Assembly (NCBI GenBank): GCA_947503145.1
Contig: CANNCP010000003.1
Span: forward strand, 124,001-188,000
Source: an uncultured Roseovarius sp.
Lineage (GTDB): Bacteria > Pseudomonadota > Alphaproteobacteria > Rhodobacterales > Rhodobacteraceae
DNA: 64,000 bases
Direction: 5' to 3'
In this document: piece by piece, positions 34,943 to 47,036 of the stretch
Position numbering within the stretch: position 1 is the first letter of the stretch
Layout: each line of letters opens with the position of its first letter
Notes under the pieces: model-generated
What the model was told of the DNA's origin: nothing
Seen by the model: the letters and a program-made list of their open reading frames with translations, nothing else
The model's database searches: none
Made by a program: the position numbers and the translations under genes

Positions 34943-36160
34943 TCAGCGCACGCCCACCTGTCGCGCACGCAGGATGACGATCAGGATCGACACAATCGCC
35001 AGCAATGCACTGATCAGCATCAGCCACAGCAGCGGCGCCGCGCCGCTTTCGGGTGTCAGCAGCCAGCCCGCCAGCGCCGAGAGCGCGGCACCGCCGCCGA
35101 TCATCAGCGCACCGGCAAGACCGCTGGCAGTGCCGGCCAGATGCGGGCGCACCGACAGCGCGCCTGCGGTCGCGTTCGGGATCGACATACCGTTGCCGAG
35201 GCCCACAAACGCCATCAACCCGAAAAAGCTGATCGGCGTGCCGAGCCCGACATGGATGAGCCCGAGGTTTATCGCGATCCCGACTGCGTTGATCAGCGTG
35301 CCCCAATATACCATTCGGTCGACACCGATGCGCACCGAAAACCGCCCCGAGATGAAATTGCCGGCAAAATACCCGATCGCCGGCGTGCCAAAGTAGACAC
35401 CGACTTCGGCGGGGGTCAGGCCGAACACCTGATCGCCGACATAAGGCGCGCCGCCCAGATAGGCAAAGAACGCGCCCGAGGACAGTGCGGCGGCCATCGA
35501 ATAGCCCCAGAACCGGGGCGAGCGAAAAAGCGTCGGGTATTCGTGGAATTGTTGCCCCAGACTCAGCTGGCTGCGTTGCGCCGTCTCGCCCAGGTCGACC
35601 CAGGACAACCAGAGCACGGCAATGCCCAGCACCAGCAGCAGCCAGAAATTCGATTGCCAGCCGAAATACTGGTCCAGCAGCCCGCCGATGGCCGGACCGA
35701 TCATCGGCACAACGGCCATGCCCATGGTGACATAGCCGATCATGCTGGCGGCTTCGTCCTGCGACACCATATCGCGCACGATGGCGCGGCTCAGCACCAT
35801 TGCGGCCACGATGGTGGCCTGCATCATCCGGAATATGAGGAAAATGGTGACATTCTGCGCCAGCGCGCAGCCGATGGTCGCCAACAGGAATATCACCAAT
35901 CCGCCAAGGATCACGGGACGGCGCCCCATCTGGTCGGAAATCGGCCCGATCAGCACCTGCAGAATGGCATTGACCGCCAGATAGAGCGCCACGGAAAGCT
36001 GCATCAGCCGGTAATCGGTGTCGAAATAGTCTGTCATGCCCGGCAGGCTGGGCAGAAAGATATTCATCGCCAGGGCCGACAGGCCCGCCATCAATATCAG
36101 CGTCGCCATATGGGGCGGCGTGCTACGGTCGAGGAACCGGGATTTTGGTGCATTGGACAT
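34943..36160 (-). CDS. MFS exporter, Bcr/CflA subfamily
   Basis: The 405-residue protein has 12 predicted membrane segments and the Bcr/CflA patterns ALAMNIFLPSLPGMTDYF near the start and LIGPISDQMGRRPVILGGL in the loop 2-3 region. Family members export drugs or metabolites such as bicyclomycin, chloramphenicol or cysteine. It is inserted between the ScfR-type regulator and pccB and is divergent from pccB. A link to propionate metabolism is possible but not shown. Confidence 0.87.
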   Translation of the reverse strand: MSNAPKSRFLDRSTPPHMATLILMAGLSALAMNIFLPSLPGMTDYFDTDYRLMQLSVALYLAVNAILQVLIGPISDQMGRRPVILGGLVIFLLATIGCALAQNVTIFLIFRMMQATIVAAMVLSRAIVRDMVSQDEAASMIGYVTMGMAVVPMIGPAIGGLLDQYFGWQSNFWLLLVLGIAVLWLSWVDLGETAQRSQLSLGQQFHEYPTLFRSPRFWGYSMAAALSSGAFFAYLGGAPYVGDQVFGLTPAEVGVYFGTPAIGYFAGNFISGRFSVRIGVDRMVYWGTLINAVGIAINLGLIHVGLGTPISFFGLMAFVGLGNGMSIPNATAGALSVRPHLAGTASGLAGALMIGGGAALSALAGWLLTPESGAAPLLWLMLISALLAIVSILIVILRARQVGVR

Positions 36161-36219
36161 TTGAGTTGGCTAGTCGCGGGGCACAGAAGAGTCCATGAGG
36201 GGCGGGCGGGCTTAGCAGG

Positions 36220-36262
36220 TTTGCATATTAGCAGGATGTTGTTTCCAATAATTTGCAAATTA
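36220..36262. promoter_or_regulatory. Putative ScfR/PccR sites upstream of pccB
   Basis: TTTGCATATTAGCA (36220-36233) and AATTTGCAAATTA (36250-36262), the second a perfect palindrome, lie about 67-110 bases before the pccB start. They match the sites before the ScfR-type gene. They also lie in the region shared with the divergent MFS gene. Confidence 0.6.
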
Positions 36263-36328
36263 GCCCGAAACTGCTTTCTGCGGGGCCGGTTTCCAGTATA
36301 GCCTGTGTCAAACGCGAGGGGGACTACC

Positions 36329-37861
36329 ATGAAAGATATTCTGCAGACGCTCGACGATCGCCGGGGCGCGGCGCGCATGGGGGGCGGTGCGGCCCGCGTC
36401 GAGGCGCAGCACGCCAAGGGCAAGCTGACGGCGCGCGAACGGCTGGAGCTGTTGCTGGACGAGGACAGCTTTGAAGAGTTCGACATGTTCGTGGCGCATC
36501 GCTGCATTGATTTCGGCATGGAAGAGAACCGCCCCTACGGCGACGGTGTCGTGACCGGCTGGGGCACGATCAACGGCCGGATGGTCTATGTGTTCAGTCA
36601 GGACTTTACCGTGCTGGGCGGGTCGGTATCCGAAACTCATGCCAGAAAAATATGCAAGATCATGGATATGGCCGTAGCGAACGGCGCGCCGGTGATCGGT
36701 CTCAACGATTCCGGCGGGGCGCGCATTCAGGAAGGTGTGGACAGCCTGGCGGGGTACGGCGAAATATTCCAGCGCAACATCCTGGCCAGCGGCGTGGTCC
36801 CGCAGATCAGCGTGATCATGGGGCCGTGTGCGGGTGGCGCGGTCTATTCGCCCGCGATGACCGACTTCATCTTCATGGTCAAGGACAGCTCCTACATGTT
36901 CGTGACGGGCCCCGACGTGGTCAAGACCGTGACCAACGAGCAGGTGACCGCAGAGGAACTGGGAGGGGCCACAACCCATACCCGCAAATCCTCGGTCGCG
37001 GACGGCGCGTTCGAAAACGACGTCGAGGCGCTGGCCGAAGTCCGCCGCCTGGTAGACCTGTTGCCGTCGTCGAACCGCGAAAAATCACCCGTGCGCCCGT
37101 TCTTTGACGCGCCGGGCCGGATCGAGCCGTCGCTTGATACGCTGGTGCCGGATAACCCCAACACGCCCTACGACATGAAGGAACTGATCACCAAACTCGC
37201 GGATGAGAGAGATTTCTACGAGATACAGGAAGAGTTCGCCAAGAACATGATCACCGGGTTCATCCGGCTGGAAGGACGGACCGTGGGCGTCGTGGCCAAT
37301 CAGCCGATGGTGCTGGCTGGCTGTCTGGATATCGACAGCAGCCGCAAGGCAGCGCGCTTCGTGCGGTTCTGCGACTGTTTCGAGATCCCGCTGCTGACGC
37401 TGGTGGATGTTCCCGGCTTTCTGCCCGGCACGACGCAGGAATACGGCGGCGTGATCAAGCATGGGGCCAAGCTGCTCTTTGCCTACGGCGAGGCGACGGT
37501 GCCGAAGGTCACGGTGATCACCCGCAAGGCTTATGGCGGGGCCTATGACGTGATGGCATCCAAGCACCTGCGCGCCGATTTCAACTATGCCTGGCCAACG
37601 GCCGAGATCGCGGTGATGGGCGCCAAGGGGGCTGCCGAGATCATTCACCGCGCCGATGCGGGCGACCCTGACAAGATCGCGGCCCACGCCAAGGATTACG
37701 AGGATCGGTTCGCCAATCCCTTCGTCGCTGCCGAGCGCGGCTTTATCGACGAGGTGATCATGCCGCACTCCACCCGCAAGCGCGTCAGCCGGGCCTTTGC
37801 GTCGCTGCGCAAAAAGGAAGTGCAGAGGCCGTGGAAGAAGCACGACAACATTCCGCTGTGA
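36329..37861 (+). CDS. pccB: Propionyl-CoA carboxylase, carboxyltransferase (beta) subunit
   Basis: PccB transfers carboxyl from biotin on PccA to propionyl-CoA, giving methylmalonyl-CoA. The 510-residue protein has the acyl-CoA carboxyltransferase fold with [55 protein letters not shown] and [23 protein letters not shown] 36329 has GAGGGGGA about 6 bases upstream. TTTGCA-type sites precede it. PccA is encoded 2.9 kb downstream on the same strand, with five small genes between. Confidence 0.95.
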   Translation: MKDILQTLDDRRGAARMGGGAARVEAQHAKGKLTARERLELLLDEDSFEEFDMFVAHRCIDFGMEENRPYGDGVVTGWGTINGRMVYVFSQDFTVLGGSVSETHARKICKIMDMAVANGAPVIGLNDSGGARIQEGVDSLAGYGEIFQRNILASGVVPQISVIMGPCAGGAVYSPAMTDFIFMVKDSSYMFVTGPDVVKTVTNEQVTAEELGGATTHTRKSSVADGAFENDVEALAEVRRLVDLLPSSNREKSPVRPFFDAPGRIEPSLDTLVPDNPNTPYDMKELITKLADERDFYEIQEEFAKNMITGFIRLEGRTVGVVANQPMVLAGCLDIDSSRKAARFVRFCDCFEIPLLTLVDVPGFLPGTTQEYGGVIKHGAKLLFAYGEATVPKVTVITRKAYGGAYDVMASKHLRADFNYAWPTAEIAVMGAKGAAEIIHRADAGDPDKIAAHAKDYEDRFANPFVAAERGFIDEVIMPHSTRKRVSRAFASLRKKEVQRPWKKHDNIPL

Positions 37862-38027
37862 CCGTCATGATCGGACATTGTGCCTTTGATATCACATTGC
37901 TCTCGGCGGAAGGGGCGGTACTTGGCTCGATCGGTGAGGCCCGCAATCAAGTCCGGTTTGTTCAAATCGCGGTGCAACCATTGACGGCAATGTGGTGGGG
38001 TGCACCCACGCTGCGCGGGACCTGCCC

Positions 38028-38429
38028 ATGACCCAGATATACAGGAACCAGGCTTTCACCATCGCCCATGCCGATGACGGCAAGTTCGTGGGCGCGGGGC
38101 TGCGCGCGTTCTTTGAATACCGCGATCTGGGCATCAAGGACGCCACCAAAGGCAAGTTCGGCGCGCATGTGATCCGCGCCGTGCCGGGCGAGGAAAGCCC
38201 GGGTGCGTGGCATAGTCATGACCTTGAGTTTCAGATGGTTTACGTCACCCAAGGCTGGGTGGTCTTTGAATACGAAGACGAGGGCGAACATATCCTGCGC
38301 AAGGGATCCTGCGTGCTGCAACCGCCCGGTATCCGCCACCGCGAAGTACGGCACTCGGACGATATGGAGCTGATCGAGATCATCAGCCCGGCCGAATTCG
38401 ACACCGCACCCGAGGAAGCACCGCAATGA
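38028..38429 (+). CDS. Cupin-domain protein
   Basis: The 133-residue protein has a single cupin barrel with the metal-type motif HSHDLEFQMVYVTQGWVVFE (G-x5-H-x-H-x3,4-E pattern) and a second motif PPGIRHREV. The activity is unknown. ATG 38028 lacks a clear ribosome-binding site. Its stop overlaps the next start (ATGA), so it leads a three-gene string between pccB and pccA. Confidence 0.8.
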   Translation: MTQIYRNQAFTIAHADDGKFVGAGLRAFFEYRDLGIKDATKGKFGAHVIRAVPGEESPGAWHSHDLEFQMVYVTQGWVVFEYEDEGEHILRKGSCVLQPPGIRHREVRHSDDMELIEIISPAEFDTAPEEAPQ

Positions 38430-38764
38430 GCCGCGACCGCTGGTATAGGCTGCGCGATGACGCGGATGGGCTGACGCTGGCGCGGCGCCTGCCGGTGCGG
38501 TTCGATCTGGCCGTGTCCACGCAGCTGCCTGCGGCGCACAAGGACCGGATCGCGCATCAGGTCCGGCAGGACATCTGGCGGGCGCTGCGCGGATTGCGCG
38601 GGTTTGCCCCGGCGGTGCGCGTGCGCGCTACGCCCGGCGGGCTGGCCATCACTGCAGGCGGGCAGGTGTCCGGCCAGTTCCCCCGCAGTCAGGCCGAGGC
38701 ACGGCTGCGCGCGGTGCTGGAGGATGCCGGTAATCGCGCCCGCTGGGTCCGGTGTGCCACATGA
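38426..38764 (+). CDS. Conserved-looking hypothetical protein
   Basis: The 112-residue, Arg-rich and basic protein is not recognised. There is no signal peptide or membrane segment. The first half could be helical (STQLPAAHKDRIAHQVRQDI), the second a beta-rich part (VRVRATPGGLAITAGGQV). It overlaps the cupin gene by 4 bases and the next gene by 4 bases (ATGA), so translation is coupled. That argues that it is real. Confidence 0.6.
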   Translation: MSRDRWYRLRDDADGLTLARRLPVRFDLAVSTQLPAAHKDRIAHQVRQDIWRALRGLRGFAPAVRVRATPGGLAITAGGQVSGQFPRSQAEARLRAVLEDAGNRARWVRCAT

Positions 38765-39150
38765 GGTGCGCGGGAGCACTGGCAACAACGGCGCTGGCCA
38801 CCACGGCCATGGCAGAGGACGTGCTGCTGGCACTGCCTTCGGGCCTCAGCGCGCAGCTGCATGAAGTGCTGACCGACCGGCCCGGTGATGGGCTGGTCTA
38901 TCGGTTCCGTTTCATAGCCGAGGGGTTCGACCCACGCGCGGACCAGATCGAGACCGTGCTGGGGGACCTGACATATCTGTGCACCGAATACGCGCTTGAC
39001 CGGGTGTCGGACATCGGACCAAACCCCCGTCAGGTTGTCATTTCGCTGGCGAACAAAGAGACCGAATTCGGCGTCGCCGACCCCACCGCACGCCAGGTTT
39101 TTGAGGCGTTCAGGGTCGAGGACGGCACCTGCATCTGGGAGATGTTTTGA
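38761..39150 (+). CDS. Secreted protein (DUF6497-like)
   Basis: About 129 residues begin with a signal peptide (RCAGALATTALATTAMA). The mature part has a two-Cys periplasmic look (TYLCTEYALDRV and DGTCIWEMF). The pattern resembles a DUF6497 family protein common in Rhodobacterales, with no known function. It overlaps the previous gene by 4 bases and is the last of the cupin string. Confidence 0.6.
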   Translation: MRCAGALATTALATTAMAEDVLLALPSGLSAQLHEVLTDRPGDGLVYRFRFIAEGFDPRADQIETVLGDLTYLCTEYALDRVSDIGPNPRQVVISLANKETEFGVADPTARQVFEAFRVEDGTCIWEMF

Positions 39151-39364
39151 TTGTGACACAATATCTTGCGAGACAAAGCTCAACTGGGAGGGTTTGTGAT
39201 GCTTTGCAGCCACAGCGCCCCCGCAATCGCGCGTTTTCGTTTCAATTTTGCGTGAATTGCTCTATCTTCAGGTCCGGATGCACCCAAGCAATCCAAACCT
39301 CGAGTCGAGGGCATGGGGTGGGCTCTGCCCTTACATCACACCTAGGAAGTGACAGGAGAACAAT

Positions 39365-39514
39365 ATGTCGAACATTATTAAGGGCCTTTTCGCGCTGGGA
39401 CTGGTTGCAGTCACAAGCGCATGCGCACAACAAGAAGAAGAGTACGTCGTGGTTGAGCCCGAGCCGATCACGGTCGAGCCCGTTTCGACCGGCAAGTACG
39501 GCGGCAAATACTGA
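39365..39514 (+). CDS. Small lipoprotein
   Basis: A 49-residue frame reads MSNIIKGLFALGLVAVTSAC, giving a signal peptide with a lipobox-like TSAC, and then an acidic tail rich in Glu, Val and Pro (QQEEEYVVVEPEPITVEPV). GGAGAA lies about 4 bases before the ATG. A short hairpin (GGCAGGCC/GGCCTGTC, 39541-39560) follows and may terminate it. Tiny anchored peptides of this kind are common in Rhodobacteraceae; the role is unknown. Confidence 0.65.
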   Translation: MSNIIKGLFALGLVAVTSACAQQEEEYVVVEPEPITVEPVSTGKYGGKY

Positions 39515-39604
39515 TACGCGGTCTCGCGTAACGCAACGGGGGCAGGCCTTTCGGCCTGTCTCGACCTTCCCGCGTGATACGCTGACCCGATGCGGGGGAG
39601 CGTC

Positions 39605-39961
39605 ATGATCAAACATCGCGGATTTCCCGGGCGTCTGCCCGGCACAGATTTTCAATTTACAATTCGTCGCGCCAATCCCAAGGGGGCCACACCCCTGATC
39701 GCGCGCGAGCGTTATCGTGACCGGCGGCCTGCGGACCGGCGTGCCGATGCAGGCTTTGTCACGGCAATATGGGCCTGTTTCGGAGCAGAGCCGTTCGAGC
39801 GTGGCAATCTTGATGCCGGGCGGCTCAGCTGGCTCTTTGGGCGCGAAGTGCTGCCCGCCGAAGACCCCTTTGATCCCGAGAGTTACGAGGCGCTGCTGGT
39901 CCTTGATGAGGCCGTCGCGCGCCGCGTGTTCCCCGAGGCGTTCCGGGTGGAGGACGAATGA
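39605..39961 (+). CDS. Hypothetical protein
   Basis: This 118-residue protein is not recognised. It is charged, without signal or membrane segment, and has a possible helical C-terminal half (SYEALLVLDEAVARRVFPEA). ATG 39605 has GGGGGAG about 4 bases upstream and is preferred over ATG 39590. It lies between two small lipoprotein genes in the pccB-pccA interval. Confidence 0.55.
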   Translation: MIKHRGFPGRLPGTDFQFTIRRANPKGATPLIARERYRDRRPADRRADAGFVTAIWACFGAEPFERGNLDAGRLSWLFGREVLPAEDPFDPESYEALLVLDEAVARRVFPEAFRVEDE

Positions 39962-40197
39962 TGTGTGTCGGCACTGACCTCTCTACTCGTAGCGATGCGC
40001 GGATCGCTGCCGGTTCGCTATGGAGCGGCGCAAACTTGCGCATGACGTGTAAATTTACGCGGAGTTTAGCCGATCTTGATGCGCGCCGCAGTGGGCACTT
40101 GGCGCGCCGTTGCTTTGCGGTCAGCGTGGATATTGTAGTGGCGGGTCTACCCCAAGGATCCGAGACACTTAGTCTGAACCGTTACCCTTCCCCTGAT
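39962..40197 (+). ncRNA. Candidate small RNA ahead of a strong terminator
   Basis: No convincing gene is seen between 39962 and 40376, yet the stretch ends in a well-formed terminator at 40198. The segment from about 40060 has several short inverted repeats and a T/C-rich end (CCGTTACCCTTCCCCTGATG). A small RNA or a long 3' leader of the preceding gene would explain it. The start is unknown; the coordinate is the end of the previous gene. Confidence 0.3.
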
Positions 40198-40236
40198 GGG
40201 CGGTCTTGCGCGATGTTGCGCAGGCCGCCCTTTTTT
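40198..40236 (+). terminator. Rho-independent terminator
   Basis: The outer arms GGGCGG and CCGCCC and the inner arms TGCGC and GCGCA form a long hairpin, followed by six T (40231-40236). It points rightward. Confidence 0.8.
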
Positions 40237-40376
40237 GATGAAAATTCAAAATGTTACAGTGATCGGCGATCTGTCGCGCAATCTGGCTCGGCGCGGCTGT
40301 CGGGTATTGCGAATGCCTGCGATGGCGCTACCGGTAGGGGCACTTCCCCCCTTCATGACACGCGAGGCCCAGACCA

Positions 40377-40586
40377 ATGTACACAACCTACAAGGCAGGC
40401 GCTGCCTGCATCCTCTTCATCGCCCTTGCCGGGTGCGGCGGCACCGTTCCCGAGCAGGCTATTTTCGGTGCGGGCGCAGGTGCCGGCACTGCGGCCGTGC
40501 TTGACGGTAACCTTGCGGCGGGTGCCGTCGTCGGTGCGGCCGGCAACATCGCCTATTGCCAGACGTTCCCGGATCGCTGTCTCTGA
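40377..40586 (+). CDS. Small lipoprotein with glycine-zipper-like segment
   Basis: The 69-residue protein has a signal with lipobox LAGC (FIALAGCGG), then a small-residue stretch (IFGAGAGAGTAAVLDG then AAGAVVGAAG) resembling glycine-zipper membrane segments, and two Cys near the C-terminus (YCQTFPDRCL). It would be anchored in an envelope membrane. It lies 126 bases before pccA and may share its transcript. Confidence 0.65.
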   Translation: MYTTYKAGAACILFIALAGCGGTVPEQAIFGAGAGAGTAAVLDGNLAAGAVVGAAGNIAYCQTFPDRCL

Positions 40587-40712
40587 TCCGGCCCGCGCGC
40601 ACGGCGCACAATCCAGCCTCATTCAGCCATCGGTGCGGTTCCGCGCGCCGGTGGCTTTTTCGTCGTCACGACCCGACCGCAAGAGCCGGGCCAGCACATA
40701 AGGGGACATGCA

Positions 40713-42713
40713 ATGTTCAAGAAAATCCTGATTGCCAACCGGGGCGAGATTGCCTGCCGGGTGATCAAGACTGCGCACGAGATGGGCATCAAAACGGTCG
40801 CCATCTACTCTGACGCCGACCGCAACGCGCTGCATGTCCGCATGGCCGATGAGGCGGTGCATATCGGCCCGCCGCCTGCCAACGAGTCCTACATCGTCAT
40901 CGACAAGGTGATGGGGGCGGTCCGCCAGACCGGTGCCGAAGCGGTGCATCCCGGCTACGGCTTCCTCAGCGAGAACAGCAAATTTGCGCAGGCACTCGAA
41001 GCCGAGGGCGTTGCCTTCATCGGGCCGCCCAAGGGCGCGATCGAGGCGATGGGCGACAAGATCACGAGCAAGAAGATCGCGCAGGAAGCCGATGTCAGCA
41101 CCGTACCGGGATACATGGGGGTGATCTCGGATGCTGACGAGGCGGTGAAGATCTCGAACGATATCGGCTATCCGGTGATGCTCAAGGCCAGCGCAGGTGG
41201 CGGTGGCAAGGGCATGCGCATCGCGTGGAATGACGAAGAGGCGCGCGAAGGTTTTCAAAGTTCCAAGAACGAGGCCGCCAGCAGTTTTGGTGATGACCGT
41301 ATTTTCATCGAGAAATTCGTGACCCAGCCGCGCCACATCGAAATTCAGGTGTTGTGCGACGCGCATGGCAACGGGATTTATCTGGGTGAGCGCGAATGCA
41401 GCATCCAGCGTCGAAACCAGAAGGTGATCGAAGAGGCGCCGAGCCCGTTCCTGGACGCCGAAACGCGCCGCGCGATGGGCGAGCAGGCCGTGGCATTGGC
41501 GCTGGCGGTGGATTACACCAGCGCAGGCACGGTCGAGTTCATCGTGGACGGTGACAAGAACTTCTATTTTCTGGAAATGAACACCCGTCTTCAGGTGGAG
41601 CATCCGGTGACAGAACTGATCACCGGTGTCGACCTGGTCGAGCAGATGATCCGCGTGGCCAATGGCGAGGCGCTGACCATCACCCAGGCCGATGTGAAGC
41701 TGAACGGCTGGGCAATGGAAAGTCGCCTTTACGCCGAAGACCCCTATCGCGGGTTCCTGCCTTCCATTGGGCGGCTGACACGCTATCGCCCGCCTGAATC
41801 GCTGAGCGTGGAGGGCGCGATCGTGCGCAATGATACCGGCGTCTACGAGGGGGGCGAAATCTCGATGTATTACGATCCGATGATCGCCAAGCTCTGCACC
41901 TGGGGGCCGGATCGCGCGGCGGCAATCGAGGGGATGCGCAATGCGCTCGATGCTTTCGAGGTCGAGGGGATCGGGCATAACCTGCCGTTTCTCAGCGCGG
42001 TGATGGATCACCCCCGGTTCGTGTCGGGCAATATCACCACGGCCTTTATCGAAGAGGAATATCCCGAAGGGTTCAACGGGGTCGAACTGGGCGATGCCGC
42101 GCTGCGCCGCATTGCTGCGTCCTGCGCCGCGATGCACCGGGTCGCTGAGATCCGGCGCACACGCATCTCGGGCCGGATGGACAACCACGAACGCCACATA
42201 GGAGAGGATTGGGTCGTGTCGCTGCAGGGGCAGAGCCACGCGGTCACGATCAATGCCTACAAGGGCGGCGCGACGGTCCGGTTCGAAGACGGCAGCGAGG
42301 TGAAGGTGGTCAGCGACTGGACCCCGGGCGATCCGCTGGCGGTACTGGATGTGGACGACACGCCCCTGGTGCTGAAGGTCGGCAAGATCTCGGGGGGCTT
42401 TCGCATTCGCAGCCGGGGCGCGGACCTGAAAGTACATGTGCGCACGCCGCGTCAGGCCGAGCTTGCACAGCTGATGCCCGAGAAACTGCCGCCCGACACG
42501 TCGCGGATGCTGCTGTGTCCGATGCCCGGCCTGATCGTCAAGGTCAGCGTCGCGGTGGGCGACGAGGTGCAGGAGGGGCAGGCGCTGTGTACCGTCGAGG
42601 CGATGAAGATGGAGAACATCCTGCGCGCCGAGAAGAAGGCGACCGTGTCCAGGATCAACGCAGGCCAGGGTGACAGCCTGGCGGTGGACGACGTGATCAT
42701 GGAGTTCGAATAA
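40713..42713 (+). CDS. pccA: Propionyl-CoA carboxylase, biotin-carrying (alpha) subunit
   Basis: PccA carboxylates its own biotin with ATP and bicarbonate and passes the carboxyl to PccB. The 666-residue protein has a biotin carboxylase part (KILIANRGEIACRVIKTAHE, KASAGGGGKGMRIAW, FLEMNTRLQVEHPVTEL), a BT linker domain (about 500-590) and a C-terminal biotinyl domain with EAMKMENILRAEKKATV. The linker and length fit propionyl- rather than acetyl-CoA carboxylase. With pccB and mcm on the same strand it completes the methylmalonyl-CoA route. Confidence 0.95.
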   Translation: MFKKILIANRGEIACRVIKTAHEMGIKTVAIYSDADRNALHVRMADEAVHIGPPPANESYIVIDKVMGAVRQTGAEAVHPGYGFLSENSKFAQALEAEGVAFIGPPKGAIEAMGDKITSKKIAQEADVSTVPGYMGVISDADEAVKISNDIGYPVMLKASAGGGGKGMRIAWNDEEAREGFQSSKNEAASSFGDDRIFIEKFVTQPRHIEIQVLCDAHGNGIYLGERECSIQRRNQKVIEEAPSPFLDAETRRAMGEQAVALALAVDYTSAGTVEFIVDGDKNFYFLEMNTRLQVEHPVTELITGVDLVEQMIRVANGEALTITQADVKLNGWAMESRLYAEDPYRGFLPSIGRLTRYRPPESLSVEGAIVRNDTGVYEGGEISMYYDPMIAKLCTWGPDRAAAIEGMRNALDAFEVEGIGHNLPFLSAVMDHPRFVSGNITTAFIEEEYPEGFNGVELGDAALRRIAASCAAMHRVAEIRRTRISGRMDNHERHIGEDWVVSLQGQSHAVTINAYKGGATVRFEDGSEVKVVSDWTPGDPLAVLDVDDTPLVLKVGKISGGFRIRSRGADLKVHVRTPRQAELAQLMPEKLPPDTSRMLLCPMPGLIVKVSVAVGDEVQEGQALCTVEAMKMENILRAEKKATVSRINAGQGDSLAVDDVIMEFE

Positions 42714-42924
42714 CGCAGATGCGCGTGCCCGTCAGCCAGATATCGAATTCCGGTTATGGCCGGGCGGCGCTTGCCGGTTGCGAAATGGGCGATGAACACA
42801 GCGTCGGTCAGGATGCTTCACGCTATCCGGCCTCTGGGGATTTGCGCCATGTTCATGGCCGCTCCGGCTATGCGGTAGCACCCGCATCGGGGGATACTAT
42901 TTGGCAAGCGAGAGAGGACCCGGC

Positions 42925-43374
42925 TCAGTTGTTGGCATCACGGCGATCATGCATCTCTTGTTGGCGCATCGGCAGCTTGTCGATGGTGCGGGTGATCTCG
43001 CGCACGTCCCAGGGGGACGGTTTGCGCAGGTATATGGTGCCGTCCTTGACGATCAACGCCAACATGAAGCCGCGCGGCCGCAATTGCTCGCGCAGCAGGC
43101 TTTGCACGGACGGATCAGTGTCGGTCAGGATGACGACGTCGCGCTCTTCGAGGTCCTCGATCCGGGCGTTCAGAAACTCCATCTGCTGGACAAAGCGTGG
43201 GTCGAATTCACTGTCGGCAAAGATCACGAGAGGCCGATTTTTCCATAAAAACTGGCTCAGGTCGATGTCCGTTCCGTCGATGTATATCGTCGGTTCGGGG
43301 GCCGCAGCGACATCGTCCGCAACCAGAGGCGCGGCGATAAGGCAAGCAAAAACAAAGGTCAGCAACTTTTTCAT
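42925..43374 (-). CDS. Secreted DUF4174 protein
   Basis: The 149-residue protein has a signal peptide (MKKLLTFVFACLIAAPLVA) and a DUF4174 domain with thioredoxin-like alternation (NRPLVIFADSEFDPRFVQQM then FLNARIEDLEERDVVILTDT and PSPWDVREITRTIDKLPMRQ). It lacks a CxxC pair. The function is unknown. It is the only minus-strand gene between pccA and mcm. Confidence 0.75.
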   Translation of the reverse strand: MKKLLTFVFACLIAAPLVADDVAAAPEPTIYIDGTDIDLSQFLWKNRPLVIFADSEFDPRFVQQMEFLNARIEDLEERDVVILTDTDPSVQSLLREQLRPRGFMLALIVKDGTIYLRKPSPWDVREITRTIDKLPMRQQEMHDRRDANN

Positions 43375-43552
43375 CTTGTCTCCTGTCAGGTTGGATATAG
43401 GACCTGACCAGCCGATTACGATGCCAGGCATCGGCGGTGGGGCGGAAAAATCCACGTTAATCGTATTCCAAGCATTGATAGCGCAAAAACAGGGGGAGAC
43501 CACCCCCCGGCGGCCGCGTGGTGCGGCCCCGCTGCAAAAGGCGCGATCTGAC

Positions 43553-44462
43553 ATGGATATCATCCTGCATCCTGGGGCGCACCGCACCGCCTCGACCAGT
43601 TTTCAGCACTACATGTACCGCAATGCGGGGCCGTTGCACGCCGCTGGCACGGCGTTCTGGGGGCCGCGAGAGATGCGCCGCGGGCTGTTGGCAGGTGTGG
43701 TGCCGCGCCCGGGCCCGATCCCTGCCTCGCGGCAGCTCAGACGCGCATGCGGGCGTATCGAGCTGCAAATGGCCAAACTGCGCGATGCCGGGGTTGCGCG
43801 CCTGATCATCAGCGATGAGAATCTCATCGGATCACCCCGTCGCAATATCCGCGACATGCGGCTCTATCCCGCGATCGGTGAACGGATGGCACGCTACGGC
43901 GAGGCGCTGGGCGGGCGTATTGACAGGGTCGTGTTCTGCATCCGCGCGCAAGAGGCGTATTGGGCCTCGGTGCTGGCCTTTTCGATGTCGCGCCACGGCA
44001 CCTTGCCGCGCGCGATCGAGCTGGAGCACATGACCAGCAGCCCGCGCAGCTGGAAGGGCGTGATCACCGATCTGGCCTGCGCGCTGCCCGGCACCGAGAT
44101 CGTCGTGCTGTTGCACGAAACCTGTGCCAGCGTGCCCGAGAGCAAGCTGTCGGTGATGGCCGGCCTTGTACAACCGCCGCGACGTCACGCCCGTGAATGG
44201 CTGAATCGCGCGCCGGGTCTGGACGAACTGCGCGGTGTTCTGGCCGCGCGTGGCCAGGATCCTCGTCAGCTCCGGCAGGTCGCGGGTGACGTCTGGCACC
44301 CCTTTACCCAGGCGCAGCGCGCGGCGCTGCACGATGCCTATTGCCGCGATCTGGACTGGCTGCGCGCCGGGGCGGACGGTCTGGCGAAACTGACAGAGAA
44401 CCCCGCCGGGGCGGGCACGGTGAAAGCACCGGCCGCCGATGGTTTGAGAAGAGGACAAGACG

Positions 44463-44491
<29 letters not shown>
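43553..44491 (+). CDS. Sulfotransferase-like protein
   Basis: The 312-residue protein starts [20 protein letters not shown], resembling the 5'-phosphosulfate-binding loop of sulfotransferases (HxGxxKTGTTSLQ type), followed by [13 protein letters not shown] and [20 protein letters not shown], which fit the 3'-phosphate region. It may transfer sulfate to a glycan or other acceptor, or be a non-catalytic relative. ATG 43553 fits the family N-terminus; the frame is open further back by chance. Its 3' end overlaps the start of mcm by 29 bases. Confidence 0.6.
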
Positions 44492-46592
<2,101 letters not shown>

Positions 46593-46644
46593 AGGCGGGG
46601 GACCGCCTCATCCGCCCTGTTCGGGCGTCTTCGGAAGGGACAGG

Positions 46645-46675
46645 ACGCGCGTCGCGAAAGTGGCGCGCGTTTTTT
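46645..46675 (+). terminator. Rho-independent terminator after mcm
   Basis: ACGCGCG (46645-46651) pairs with CGCGCGT (46664-46670), with CGC/GTG extending the stem around a GAAA loop, followed by six T. Confidence 0.75.
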
Positions 46676-46786
46676 GTCATATAAAGCAGTGTGTTATAGG
46701 CGGTTTGGGGGTTTCACTTTGCGAAGCGGCTGCCACTCTGGTTTGGATTTTGGTAGGCCGGGTCGCTTTTCCTGGAAAAGCGACTT

Positions 46787-46863
<77 letters not shown>

Positions 46864-47036
46864 ATCGGGCGGTGAGGTATGACAGACCGCAAGTGGCGTC
46901 AAGGCGGAAATGGCGCAATGCTGTCTGGTGGTTGCGATCACGGATTGCAAAACCGGGACGGTTCCCGTCAGGTGTGGCAGGACCGGGGCGGGATTGACCT
47001 CGGGTGTGATCCATCGATTGATCCGCGCGGGGTGAT

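Noticed and set aside
42719-43552. Upstream extension of the sulfotransferase-like gene to a 590-residue frame
   Set aside because: The extra N-terminal part runs antisense through the DUF4174 gene and has no family resemblance. ATG 43553 fits the sulfotransferase-like start.
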